In this document: positions 7,496 through 15,082 of the stretch, piece after piece
Numbering within the stretch: position 1 is the stretch's first letter
Layout of the letters: the number at the start of each line of letters is the position of its first letter
Translations under genes and position numbers: made by a program
Notes under the pieces: model-generated
Told to the model about the DNA's origin: nothing
Seen by the model: the letters and a program-made list of their open reading frames with translations, nothing else
The model's database searches: none
Assembly (NCBI GenBank): GCA_035524795.1
Contig: DATKOF010000002.1
Span: 1-18,371, forward strand
Direction of reading: 5' to 3'
DNA: 18,371 bases
From: DATKOF01 sp035524795
Lineage (GTDB): Bacteria > Pseudomonadota > Gammaproteobacteria > Burkholderiales > SG8-41

Positions 7496-8974
7496 TTAGA
7501 CGCTGGCCGTCGTGGTCGGCACGAAGTCGGCGGTGTCGGTGGACTCGTAGTTGAAAGTGATGTCTTTCCATACCTCGAGCGCGGCCTTCAGCGGTTGGCA
7601 CCACTTGGCGGCGTCGTCGAGAATTTGCGGACCCTCTTTCAGGTAGTCGCGGCCTTCGTTGCGCGCCTGGATCATCGCTTCGAGCGCGACGCGGTTGGCG
7701 ACCGCTCCGGCCTGGATGCCCATCGGATGGCCAATGGTGCCGCCTCCGAATTGCAACACGACGTCTTCACCGAGGTAATGGAGCAGTTGATGCATCTGGC
7801 CGGCGTGAATGCCGCCCGAGGCGACCGGCATCACCTTGTTGAGCGAGGCCCAGTCCTGTTCGAAGAACAGGCCGTGTTCCAGGCTCACCGGTGTATGGGT
7901 CTGGAGCAAAGTGTCGTAGAAGCCTTTGATCATCAGCGGATCACCCTCGAGCTTGCCGACTACGGTACCGGCGTGAATATGGTCAACGCCCGCCATGCGC
8001 ATCCACTTGCAGATGACGCGGAAGTTCATGCCGTGATTCTTCTGGCGTGAATAGGTCGAGTTGCCGGCACGGTGCAAGTGCAGAATCATGTTGTTCTTGC
8101 GCGCCCATTTGGCCATCGTCTGAATTGCGGTATAGCCGATCACCAGGTCGATCATGATGATGACCGAACCCAGCGACTTGGCGAATTCAGCGCGCTCGTA
8201 CATCTCTTCCATGGTCGCGGCGGTGACGTTCAGGTAGTGACCCTTGACTTCACCGGTGGCCGCCGAGGCGCGGTTGACCGCTTCCATGCAATAGAGAAAG
8301 CGATCGCGCCAGTCCATGAACGGCTGCGAGTTGATATTCTCATCGTCCTTGACGAAATCCAGCCCGCCTTTGAGCGCTTCATACACCACACGGCCGTAAT
8401 TGCGGCCCGACAACCCGAGTTTGGGTTTGGTCGTCGCGCCGAGCAGCGGACGGCCGAACTTATCGAGGCGTTCGCGCTCGACTATGACGCCAGTAGCTGG
8501 GCCTTGGAACGTTTTCAGATAGGCGATCGGGATGCGCATATCTTCGAGGCGCAGCGCTTTCACTGCCTTGAAGCCGAATACATTGCCGATGATGGAGGCG
8601 GTCAGATTGGCAATCGAGCCCGGCTCGAACAAATCGAGGTCATAGGCGATGTAGGCGAAGTATTGTTGGTCAGTCTTGGTTCCCGGGCCGGTATTGGGCA
8701 CAGGGTCAACCTTGTATGCCTTGGCGCGATACAGTTCGCACGCGGTCAACCGGTCGGTCCAGACCACGGTCCAGGTCGCGGTTGATGATTCACCCGCGAC
8801 GGCGGCGGCCGCTTCGTCCGCATCGACGCCAGGTTGCGGCGTAATGCGGAATAAAGCGATGACATCGGTGTCTTTCGGCTTGTAATCCGGTTCCCAATAA
8901 CCCATTTTCTTATAGGGAATGACGCCGGATTTATAGCGTTCTTTGCCTTCCTTGATCGTTTCTGACTTGCCCAT
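7496..8974 (-). CDS. cbbL: RuBisCO large subunit, form IC (red-type)
   Basis: This 492-residue catalytic subunit carboxylates ribulose-1,5-bisphosphate. All key sites are intact: GATTKPKLGLS with catalytic Lys183, GLDFVKDDE with carbamylated Lys209 and metal ligands Asp211 and Glu212, HLHRAGN, the loop-6 GTVVGKLEGD, and GGGTIGHPMGIQAGA for phosphate binding. The long N-terminus (MGKSETIKEGKERYKSG) and the ATGVIVERERL segment mark the red-type form IC group rather than green form IA/IB. This agrees with the 144-residue small subunit and cbbX. GGAGAG precedes the ATG. It is the first gene of the leftward operon, facing cbbR across a 165-bp control region. Confidence 0.98.
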   Translation of the reverse strand: MGKSETIKEGKERYKSGVIPYKKMGYWEPDYKPKDTDVIALFRITPQPGVDADEAAAAVAGESSTATWTVVWTDRLTACELYRAKAYKVDPVPNTGPGTKTDQQYFAYIAYDLDLFEPGSIANLTASIIGNVFGFKAVKALRLEDMRIPIAYLKTFQGPATGVIVERERLDKFGRPLLGATTKPKLGLSGRNYGRVVYEALKGGLDFVKDDENINSQPFMDWRDRFLYCMEAVNRASAATGEVKGHYLNVTAATMEEMYERAEFAKSLGSVIIMIDLVIGYTAIQTMAKWARKNNMILHLHRAGNSTYSRQKNHGMNFRVICKWMRMAGVDHIHAGTVVGKLEGDPLMIKGFYDTLLQTHTPVSLEHGLFFEQDWASLNKVMPVASGGIHAGQMHQLLHYLGEDVVLQFGGGTIGHPMGIQAGAVANRVALEAMIQARNEGRDYLKEGPQILDDAAKWCQPLKAALEVWKDITFNYESTDTADFVPTTTASV

Positions 8975-9139
8975 AAGCCGCTCTCCAAATGAGTTGAAAA
9001 AACCGCCATACCCCTATGCTGGGGAATTCTGTACCCGGGGGTGCCAACGGAAAATAATTATTGTTTGAGCGCGAAATTTACATGCGAGATACTTAAGCTA
9101 CAATTCACATTTTTTTAAATATGACATAAACTATTCTTT
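8975..9139. promoter_or_regulatory. Divergent cbbR-cbbL control region with candidate CbbR site
   Basis: This 165-bp region is AT-rich on the cbbR side and must hold both promoters. An inverted repeat TTTA-N9-TAAA at 9114-9130 also reads as TAA-N8-TAA, in line with the TNA-N7/8-TNA pattern reported for CbbR operators and the T-N11-A rule of LysR proteins. It lies about 140 bp from cbbL and ends ten bases before the cbbR ATG, so CbbR bound here could activate cbbL and repress itself. A weak cbbL promoter candidate is TTGTAG, 17 bases, TAAATT on the minus strand, beginning near 9103. The cbbL leader also holds a small CCCC/GGGG hairpin at about 9011-9024. Confidence 0.55.
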
Positions 9140-10123
9140 ATGTCTCTATTACGCCGTTTGACATTCCGCCAATTGCAAATTTTTGCTGCTGCGGCGCACC
9201 ATCAGAGCCTTGCCCGGGCGGCCGAGGAATTGCATCTGACGCAACCGGCGGTTTCGATGCAGATCAAGCAACTTGAGGAAACCGTCGAATTGCCGTTATT
9301 TGAGCGAGTCGGGCGCAACAGCACGCTGACTTCGGCCGGCAAGGAACTACTGCAACATGCCGAAAATGTGCTGTCCAGTCTGAAGGATGCAGAAGATTCA
9401 CTGGCCGCGATTCGCGCAGTCCGGAAAGGGGAGATTACCATTGCAACAGTCAGCACGGCGAAATATTTCGTGCCCCAGCTGGTCGCGCGTTTTCGCGATT
9501 CTCACCCTTGGGTCGGCGTCGAAATCGAGGTCGGGAACCGCGATTCGATCATCCAGTTGCTGCGCCGCAACCAGGTGGATGTGGCGATCATGGGGCAGCC
9601 GCCGGTCGAACTGGACGCGATTTCCGAGCCGTTTGCGCCGCATCCGCACGGCATCATCGCCGCGCCGAATCACCCGCTGGCGCGACTCAAGACGGTCGCG
9701 CCGCAACGTCTGTCCGGCACCGTGTTTCTGGCCCGCGAACCCGGCTCGGGCACCCGCTCGGTGATGGAAAAATTCATCGCCAGACACAAACTTCATGTCA
9801 GTCTCGGCGCGATGTTCACCAGCAATGAAAGCATCAAGCAGTCAGTGATGGCCGGTATGGGGCTTGGTTTCGTGTCGCTGCATACACTGCCGCTCGAGTT
9901 GCAGGCAAAACAGCTGACGGTGCTGAACGTGCGTGGGACGCCGGTGATGCGTACCTGGCACATCGTTTACCGGCGCTCCAAAAAACTGTCGCCCGCGACA
10001 CAGGCATTCAAGGAATTCGTACTGGCGCACGGCGCTGGGTTTTTAAAGGAAAAATTCAGCATGCTGCCGCAGCCCACGCACATCCGCCGCACCGAGGAAC
10101 AATCGCGAATGACGGCTTCCTGA
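9140..10123 (+). CDS. cbbR: CbbR, LysR-type regulator of the Calvin operon
   Basis: This 327-residue LysR-type regulator has its winged helix-turn-helix at residues about 5-65 (LARAAEELHLTQPAVSMQIK, then LFERVGR) and a LysR substrate-binding domain from about residue 93 (GEITIATVSTAKYFVPQLVA). In autotrophs CbbR activates the divergent cbb operon when metabolites such as RuBP, NADPH or phosphoenolpyruvate signal need; which of these applies here is not visible. Identification rests on fold plus the divergent position next to cbbL. The ATG has no recognisable Shine-Dalgarno (TATTCTTT just before it), yet no alternative start fits because the helix-turn-helix begins at once. The tail of about 35 residues past the domain is variable. 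A cyclase-FHA gene starts 8 bases later and is likely co-transcribed. Confidence 0.95.
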   Translation: MSLLRRLTFRQLQIFAAAAHHQSLARAAEELHLTQPAVSMQIKQLEETVELPLFERVGRNSTLTSAGKELLQHAENVLSSLKDAEDSLAAIRAVRKGEITIATVSTAKYFVPQLVARFRDSHPWVGVEIEVGNRDSIIQLLRRNQVDVAIMGQPPVELDAISEPFAPHPHGIIAAPNHPLARLKTVAPQRLSGTVFLAREPGSGTRSVMEKFIARHKLHVSLGAMFTSNESIKQSVMAGMGLGFVSLHTLPLELQAKQLTVLNVRGTPVMRTWHIVYRRSKKLSPATQAFKEFVLAHGAGFLKEKFSMLPQPTHIRRTEEQSRMTAS

Positions 10124-10131
10124 TTTATTCC

Positions 10132-11046
10132 ATGGCACGCGACATCAAAAATCTGGCGGTGTTGTTCGTCGACGTATGCGAGAGCACCAAGCTCTATTCG
10201 GTGCTTGGCGACAATACCGCGCGCACCCTGATCAACGACTGCCTGTCGTTTGTCAGCGGGGTGGTTGTGCGTCAGGGCGGACGCGTCGTCAAAACCATCG
10301 GCGACGAAGTGTTGAGTGTATTCTCAACCGCCGACGCCGCAATTCTCGCGGCAAGCGAGATTCAATCCAACCTCAGCGCCCGGCGCAGCAACAAGAATCC
10401 GGTATGCGTTCACGCCGGGCTGCATTTCGGGCCGGTGCTGGTCGAAGAGGGCGATGTCTTCGGCGACACGGTCAATGCGGCTGCCTATCTGACTGCGGTT
10501 GCCGCGGCAGAGCAGGTGTTGACGACGCAGATGACACAGGCCAACCTGTCGCCCGTCCTGAAGGACCGGGTGCGGCCGGTATTCAAGACCGTGCTCAAGG
10601 GCGCGGTCGAAGAATCGACTGTCTTTCAGGTGATCTGGCATCAGGACACCGTTGCGCTTACCGACGTCAATATGGGGCTGCACAAGATCATTCCCGGCGA
10701 CGAGGGCAGCCTGCTGATCGCGCACCGCGAGCTGACCCTGCGCCTCGATCAGCGGCGCCCCGGGATCACCATCGGCCGCAGCAAGGAATGCGATCTGGTC
10801 ATCCACGAAAAATTCGCGTCGCGCCGGCATACCGATATCCGGCTGATGCGGACCCATTTTTACCTGATTGACCAGAGCATCAACGGCACGTTCGTCATGT
10901 TCGACAGCGGAGAGGAGGTGCATGTGCTGCGTGGCGAACTGCTGCTGGATGCCTCCGGCAAGATGTCGCTCGGCCGCAGCCTCAGAGATGGCGCGACCGA
11001 GATCATTCATTTCAGCCGCGACCGCCGTTCGTTGTATCGCGTCTAG
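10132..11046 (+). CDS. Class III nucleotide cyclase-like domain fused to an FHA domain
   Basis: This 304-residue soluble protein has two domains. Residues about 5-170 form a class III adenylate/guanylate cyclase homology domain: metal ligands Asp14 (LFVDVCEST) and Asp58 (KTIGDEV), Lys54 and Asp108 at the substrate-specifying positions, and Asn115 in GDTVN. The transition-state arginine expected four residues after that Asn is instead Tyr119 (VNAAAYL). It may therefore have low activity, an altered mechanism, or a purely signalling role. Residues about 195-295 form an FHA phosphothreonine-binding domain: TIGRSKECD (213-221), SRRH (230-233), and SINGTF (249-254). No membrane segment is seen. 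The start is 8 bases after the cbbR stop without a clear Shine-Dalgarno, suggesting translational coupling or read-through. It is convergent with the peptidase gene, 20 bases away. Confidence 0.88.
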   Translation: MARDIKNLAVLFVDVCESTKLYSVLGDNTARTLINDCLSFVSGVVVRQGGRVVKTIGDEVLSVFSTADAAILAASEIQSNLSARRSNKNPVCVHAGLHFGPVLVEEGDVFGDTVNAAAYLTAVAAAEQVLTTQMTQANLSPVLKDRVRPVFKTVLKGAVEESTVFQVIWHQDTVALTDVNMGLHKIIPGDEGSLLIAHRELTLRLDQRRPGITIGRSKECDLVIHEKFASRRHTDIRLMRTHFYLIDQSINGTFVMFDSGEEVHVLRGELLLDASGKMSLGRSLRDGATEIIHFSRDRRSLYRV

Positions 11047-11066
11047 CTGGCCGGCACACGCTGCCG

Positions 11067-13991
11067 TCAGTTGCCGGGGCGCGGCTCCGGCGTGACGGTG
11101 ATTTCCACGCGCCGGCCGTCGCGCAGCACGACGACCTTGACCGGCACGCCGATCTTCACCGCGTCGAGCGCGTAGGTATAGTCGTAGATGTTGGCGATCT
11201 TCTGCCCGGCGAACTCGACGATCACATCGCCCGCCTGGAATCCCGCCTTATCGGCAGGGCTGCCGCCGCGCGCGCCCGACAGCCTGACGCCCTGGACCTC
11301 CGCCGCGTAATCGGGGATCGTGCCGAGATAGGCGCGCAGCGATTCGCGACCGCCGAGCGCCGGTTGAGTCTTGGCGACTTTCAGATAATCGGGTCGCTGC
11401 GGATTGCGTACCAGATCAAGCGTGATTTGTTCGGCGAACTGTGCGACGCGCGCCATGCCTTCATAGTTGAGCGTGTCGGTCTTGTCGGTCGGCCGATGGT
11501 AGTTTTCGTGGCTGCCAGTGAAGAACGCGAGCACCGGCACGTTCTTCGGGTAGAACGAGGTGGTATCGGTCGGCAGGTAGGGGTCGTCCTGCAGCACGAC
11601 ATTGAAGCCGGCTGGCACGTTGCGTTTCTCGATCAGCGTGCGCCATGCCGATGACGAGCCGATGCCCTGCAACATCAACCTGTTCTCGCGCAGCCGTCCG
11701 ACCATGTCGAAATTGATATAGGCGATCTCGTCGGTAAGCGGCAGCAGCGGATGCTCGGCATAATTGGCCGAGCCGATCAGTCCGAGTTCCTCGCCCGACC
11801 ACAGTGCAAAGGCGACGCCGCGCGGAAATTTTTCGGGATGCGCCTTGCGCTCGGCGGCGAGCGCGGCGGCGATTTCAAGTACCGTTGCCACTCCCGACGC
11901 ATTGTCGTCAGCGCCGCTATGGATCTGGTGTTCCTCGCCCTTGACTGCGAGGCTGCCGGTCTCGCCGAGACCCAGATGGTCGTAATGCGCGCCGAGCATC
12001 ACGAATTCCGGCGATTTTCCGATGGCCGGCGGCAGCCAGCCGATCACGTTGTTATCGGTCTTCTTCAGATGTTCGAGCGCGGTCGTCAGGCTGATTTTCG
12101 TTGCCGGCAGCGTGAAGCGCACGTCAACGGCTTGCGGATTCTCGTCATCGAGCGCGGTCTGCAGCGTTTTCAGGTCCTTGCCCGACGGCGCGAGCAGCCC
12201 TGCGGCGGCATCGCCGCTGATCGATGCTGCGACGATGCCGGAGCCGGCCAGGCTGCTGTCGAACGCAAGTGGCGAGAGTTCTCCGGGGTTCGGCGAGTTG
12301 GGGCCGGTTACGACCAGCAATGCCTTGGCGCCGTGGTTGCGCGCGATCATCGCCTTGTAGCGCAGACCGGCATAGCGGTTGAGTTCGGCGCGGCGCGGCG
12401 GGCTCACGTTTTCCGGCACGTAACGCAGCACCAGCACGATCTTGTCCTTGACGTCGAGTCCTGCGTACGAATCGTAGCCCTTGCCGTTTTCGCCCGGCAC
12501 GCTGAGGCCGTAACCGGCGAATACGACTTCACCGTCGGCGCCGCCGTTGGCGCTGAACGACAACGGGCGGAAATCCTGTTCGACGCGGAATTCCCGGCTC
12601 GCACCGCCGGCAGCCATTGCAAGCCGGTTCTGGTCCGGGATTACCTTGACGCCGGCGCTGAACTCGAACGGTTGCAGGAAGCTGTCGCCGTTCAGCGGTT
12701 TCAGTCCGGCTTGCTTCATGCGGTCGGTGATGTATTGAGCGGCCAGCGCCGCGCCCGGCGAGCCGGTCATGCGCCCCTGCAGCGCATCGTCGGCGAGGTA
12801 GGCGACATGAGTGTGGAGATCCCGCGCGGTGATCGCCGCGCTGACCGGCGCAGCCGCCGGCAGCGCCGTAGTCGCGGATGACGCCGCGCGCAGCGGCGAC
12901 TGCTCGATCGCCGCCCGTGCGGCCGCATCGTTCCAGTCGGCGATGAAAATCTGCGATTTGTGGTCGGCGCCGCGGCTCGATGTCCACGACAATTTTTTGC
13001 CGTCAGGGGAAAACACCGGCAGGCTGTCGAAGCCGTCGCTGTAAGTCACGCGCACCGGTTCATGTTTGCCTTCGACGTCGGTGATATAGAGTTCGAAGTT
13101 CGAAAAACCGAGTTTGTTCGAGGCGAAAATGATGTAGCGCCCCGACGGGTGGTAATAGGGTGACCATGACATGACGCCGAAGTCGGTGATGCGCCGGACG
13201 TCGGAGCCGTCGGTCTTCATCGTGTAGATATCGGCGATGGTGTCGCTTGAAAAATGCCGCCAGATGATGCGCTTGCCGTCGGGCGAGAAGAACGGGCCGC
13301 CGTCATAACCGGGTGTCGAGGTCAGCCGCTTCTGGTGCGAACCGTCGGCGTCCATGATGTAGATGTCGCCGAAGTACGAAGGGTCGGCGTCGAACTTCCC
13401 GCGGTCCTCCGGCGACAGTTTGTCGGGCGGATAGGCGCTGCGCAGCGAAGTGAAGACGATTTTTCTGCCGTCCGGTGAAAACGCCCCCTCGGCGTCGTAG
13501 CCCGGCGCGGTGGTCAGCCGTCTGATCTTGCTGCCGTCGCGGTTGGCGCTGAAAATATCCATTTGATCGTCGTAATTCCATGCGTAACGCCGGGTCTTGC
13601 CTGACGCGCGCAGCGCGAGTTCCTCGTCCTGTTTCTGTTTGGCCTGCGGATCAAGATGGGTGGACGCGAACAGCACGCGGTCGGTGCCGGGCTGGAAAAA
13701 CGAGCAGGTGGTCTTGCCGATGCCGGGCGATACGCGATGGATATCACCGCTGTCGAAATCGAGGATGTATATCTGGTAGAACGGATTACCGGGTTCGCGC
13801 TCGCTCTGGAAAATCAGATGCTTTCCGTCGGGAGAAAAATAGCCTTCGCCGCTGCGGTTGCCTTCGAGGATCAATTGCCGCGTGTTGTCCAGGAATTGCG
13901 CTTCGCCGGTATCGGCGGCGGTCGTTGCGGCTGCGAGCGCGGCAACTGCCGCGAACAAAGCGCAGCTTGCGTGCCGCACCAGGGATTTCAT
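11067..13991 (-). CDS. Secreted M28 metallopeptidase with N-terminal beta-propeller and C-terminal PDZ domain
   Basis: This protein of about 974 residues starts with a signal peptide (MKSLVRHASCALFAAVAALA, cleaved near TTAADTG). Residues about 30-375 are a TolB-like PD40 propeller with at least five repeats of the type FSPDGKxIxF. A region starting ITARDLHTHVAYLADDALQG near 390 leads into a PA-like insert (KDKIVLVLRYVP) and an M28 zinc peptidase. Its ligands are seen as HYDHLG (~670), GADDNASG (~694), GEELG (~733), NFDMVGR (~762) and ENYHRPTDK (~833). A PDZ domain fills about 887-972. It should hydrolyse peptides in the periplasm or outside the cell. The open frame runs upstream to 14285 but that part overlaps accA on the other strand and would bury the signal peptide. 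An ATG three codons earlier (14000) is equally possible. Confidence 0.9.
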   Translation of the reverse strand: MKSLVRHASCALFAAVAALAAATTAADTGEAQFLDNTRQLILEGNRSGEGYFSPDGKHLIFQSEREPGNPFYQIYILDFDSGDIHRVSPGIGKTTCSFFQPGTDRVLFASTHLDPQAKQKQDEELALRASGKTRRYAWNYDDQMDIFSANRDGSKIRRLTTAPGYDAEGAFSPDGRKIVFTSLRSAYPPDKLSPEDRGKFDADPSYFGDIYIMDADGSHQKRLTSTPGYDGGPFFSPDGKRIIWRHFSSDTIADIYTMKTDGSDVRRITDFGVMSWSPYYHPSGRYIIFASNKLGFSNFELYITDVEGKHEPVRVTYSDGFDSLPVFSPDGKKLSWTSSRGADHKSQIFIADWNDAAARAAIEQSPLRAASSATTALPAAAPVSAAITARDLHTHVAYLADDALQGRMTGSPGAALAAQYITDRMKQAGLKPLNGDSFLQPFEFSAGVKVIPDQNRLAMAAGGASREFRVEQDFRPLSFSANGGADGEVVFAGYGLSVPGENGKGYDSYAGLDVKDKIVLVLRYVPENVSPPRRAELNRYAGLRYKAMIARNHGAKALLVVTGPNSPNPGELSPLAFDSSLAGSGIVAASISGDAAAGLLAPSGKDLKTLQTALDDENPQAVDVRFTLPATKISLTTALEHLKKTDNNVIGWLPPAIGKSPEFVMLGAHYDHLGLGETGSLAVKGEEHQIHSGADDNASGVATVLEIAAALAAERKAHPEKFPRGVAFALWSGEELGLIGSANYAEHPLLPLTDEIAYINFDMVGRLRENRLMLQGIGSSSAWRTLIEKRNVPAGFNVVLQDDPYLPTDTTSFYPKNVPVLAFFTGSHENYHRPTDKTDTLNYEGMARVAQFAEQITLDLVRNPQRPDYLKVAKTQPALGGRESLRAYLGTIPDYAAEVQGVRLSGARGGSPADKAGFQAGDVIVEFAGQKIANIYDYTYALDAVKIGVPVKVVVLRDGRRVEITVTPEPRPGN

Positions 13992-14113
13992 CGTTATCAT
14001 GTGGTGTATGTGTATCCGGGATTTGCAGTAGAATGCCGAACCCGCAGCCGGCTGGAGGAATATTACATCGTCCGCTGTCTCTTTGCCCGGCTTCGTGTGG
14101 TGCGGCGCACTGA

Positions 14114-15082
14114 ATGAAAACGACTTTTCTCGAATTCGAGCAACCGATCGCCGAACTGGAAGCGAAGATCGACGAATTGCGCTTCGCGCAGGACGATTCG
14201 GCGGCCGACGTCTCGCAGGAAATCGCGCGGCTGCAGAAAAAGAGCCAGGCGCTGACCAAGGATATCTACGGCAAGCTTTCGGCATGGCAGATCGCGCAGG
14301 TCGCGCGCCACCCGCAACGGCCTTATACGCTCGACTACACTGCGAGTCTGTTCACCGACTTCGAGGAATTGCACGGCGACCGCGCGTTTGCCGATGATGC
14401 GGCGATCGTCGGCGGGCTCGCGCGTTTCAACGGCCATGCGGTGATGGTGATCGGCCACCAGAAGGGGCGCGACACCAAGGACAAGATCTTCCGCAATTTC
14501 GGCATGCCACGGCCTGAAGGCTATCGCAAGGCGCTGCGGCTGATGAAGCTTGCCGAAAAATTCGGCGTTCCGATATTCACCTTCGTCGATACGCCGGGCG
14601 CCTATCCCGGCATCGGCGCCGAAGAGCGCGGCCAGTCGGAAGCGATCGGCCGCAACCTCTACGCGATGGCGGAGCTGCGCGTGCCGATCATCGCCACCGT
14701 GATCGGCGAGGGCGGCTCGGGCGGCGCGCTGGCGATCGCTATTGCCGATGCGGTGCTGATGCTCCAGTATTCGACCTATGCGGTGATTTCGCCCGAAGGC
14801 TGCGCTTCGATCCTGTGGAAAAGCGCGGAATATGCGGCGGAAGCGGCGGAAACCCTCGGCATCACCGCGACGCGCCTGAAGACGCTCGGCCTGATCGACA
14901 AGATCGTCTGCGAACCGCCCGGCGGCGCGCACCGCGATCCCGAAGCGATGGTGCAGAGCCTCAAAAAAGCGCTGTACGACACCTGGAAACATCTGCACAA
15001 CAAGCCGGTCGACAAACTGCTCGAGTCGCGCTTCGAACGTCTGATGGAATATGGCAGGTTCAAGGAAGTCGCCGAGAAATAG
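14114..15082 (+). CDS. accA: Acetyl-CoA carboxylase carboxyltransferase subunit alpha
   Basis: This 322-residue AccA, with AccD, transfers the carboxyl group from biotin to acetyl-CoA to make malonyl-CoA, the first step of fatty-acid synthesis. The N-terminal LEFEQPIAELEAKIDELR helix, HPQRPYTLDY, the ELHGDR stretch, VDTPGAYPGIGAEERGQSEA, and the EGGSGGALAIA oxyanion region near residue 199 are all standard, and the length is normal. The ATG has only a weak purine-rich region upstream. Its start faces the peptidase gene across about 120 bp, which must contain both promoters, though I see no clear boxes. tilS begins inside its last codons, an arrangement common in Betaproteobacteria. Confidence 0.97.
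   Translation: MKTTFLEFEQPIAELEAKIDELRFAQDDSAADVSQEIARLQKKSQALTKDIYGKLSAWQIAQVARHPQRPYTLDYTASLFTDFEELHGDRAFADDAAIVGGLARFNGHAVMVIGHQKGRDTKDKIFRNFGMPRPEGYRKALRLMKLAEKFGVPIFTFVDTPGAYPGIGAEERGQSEAIGRNLYAMAELRVPIIATVIGEGGSGGALAIAIADAVLMLQYSTYAVISPEGCASILWKSAEYAAEAAETLGITATRLKTLGLIDKIVCEPPGGAHRDPEAMVQSLKKALYDTWKHLHNKPVDKLLESRFERLMEYGRFKEVAEK

Noticed and set aside
11751..12881. 376-codon open frame on the plus strand inside the peptidase gene
   Set aside because: It is antisense to the conserved M28 and PA-like regions and reads as an arginine-rich shadow typical of GC-rich DNA.
13992..14285. Upstream extension of the peptidase frame
   Set aside because: It would overlap accA on the opposite strand and place nearly 100 residues before an obvious signal peptide.
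14063..14998. Long minus-strand open frame opposite accA
   Set aside because: It is a shadow of accA, whose plus-strand product matches AccA along its whole length.
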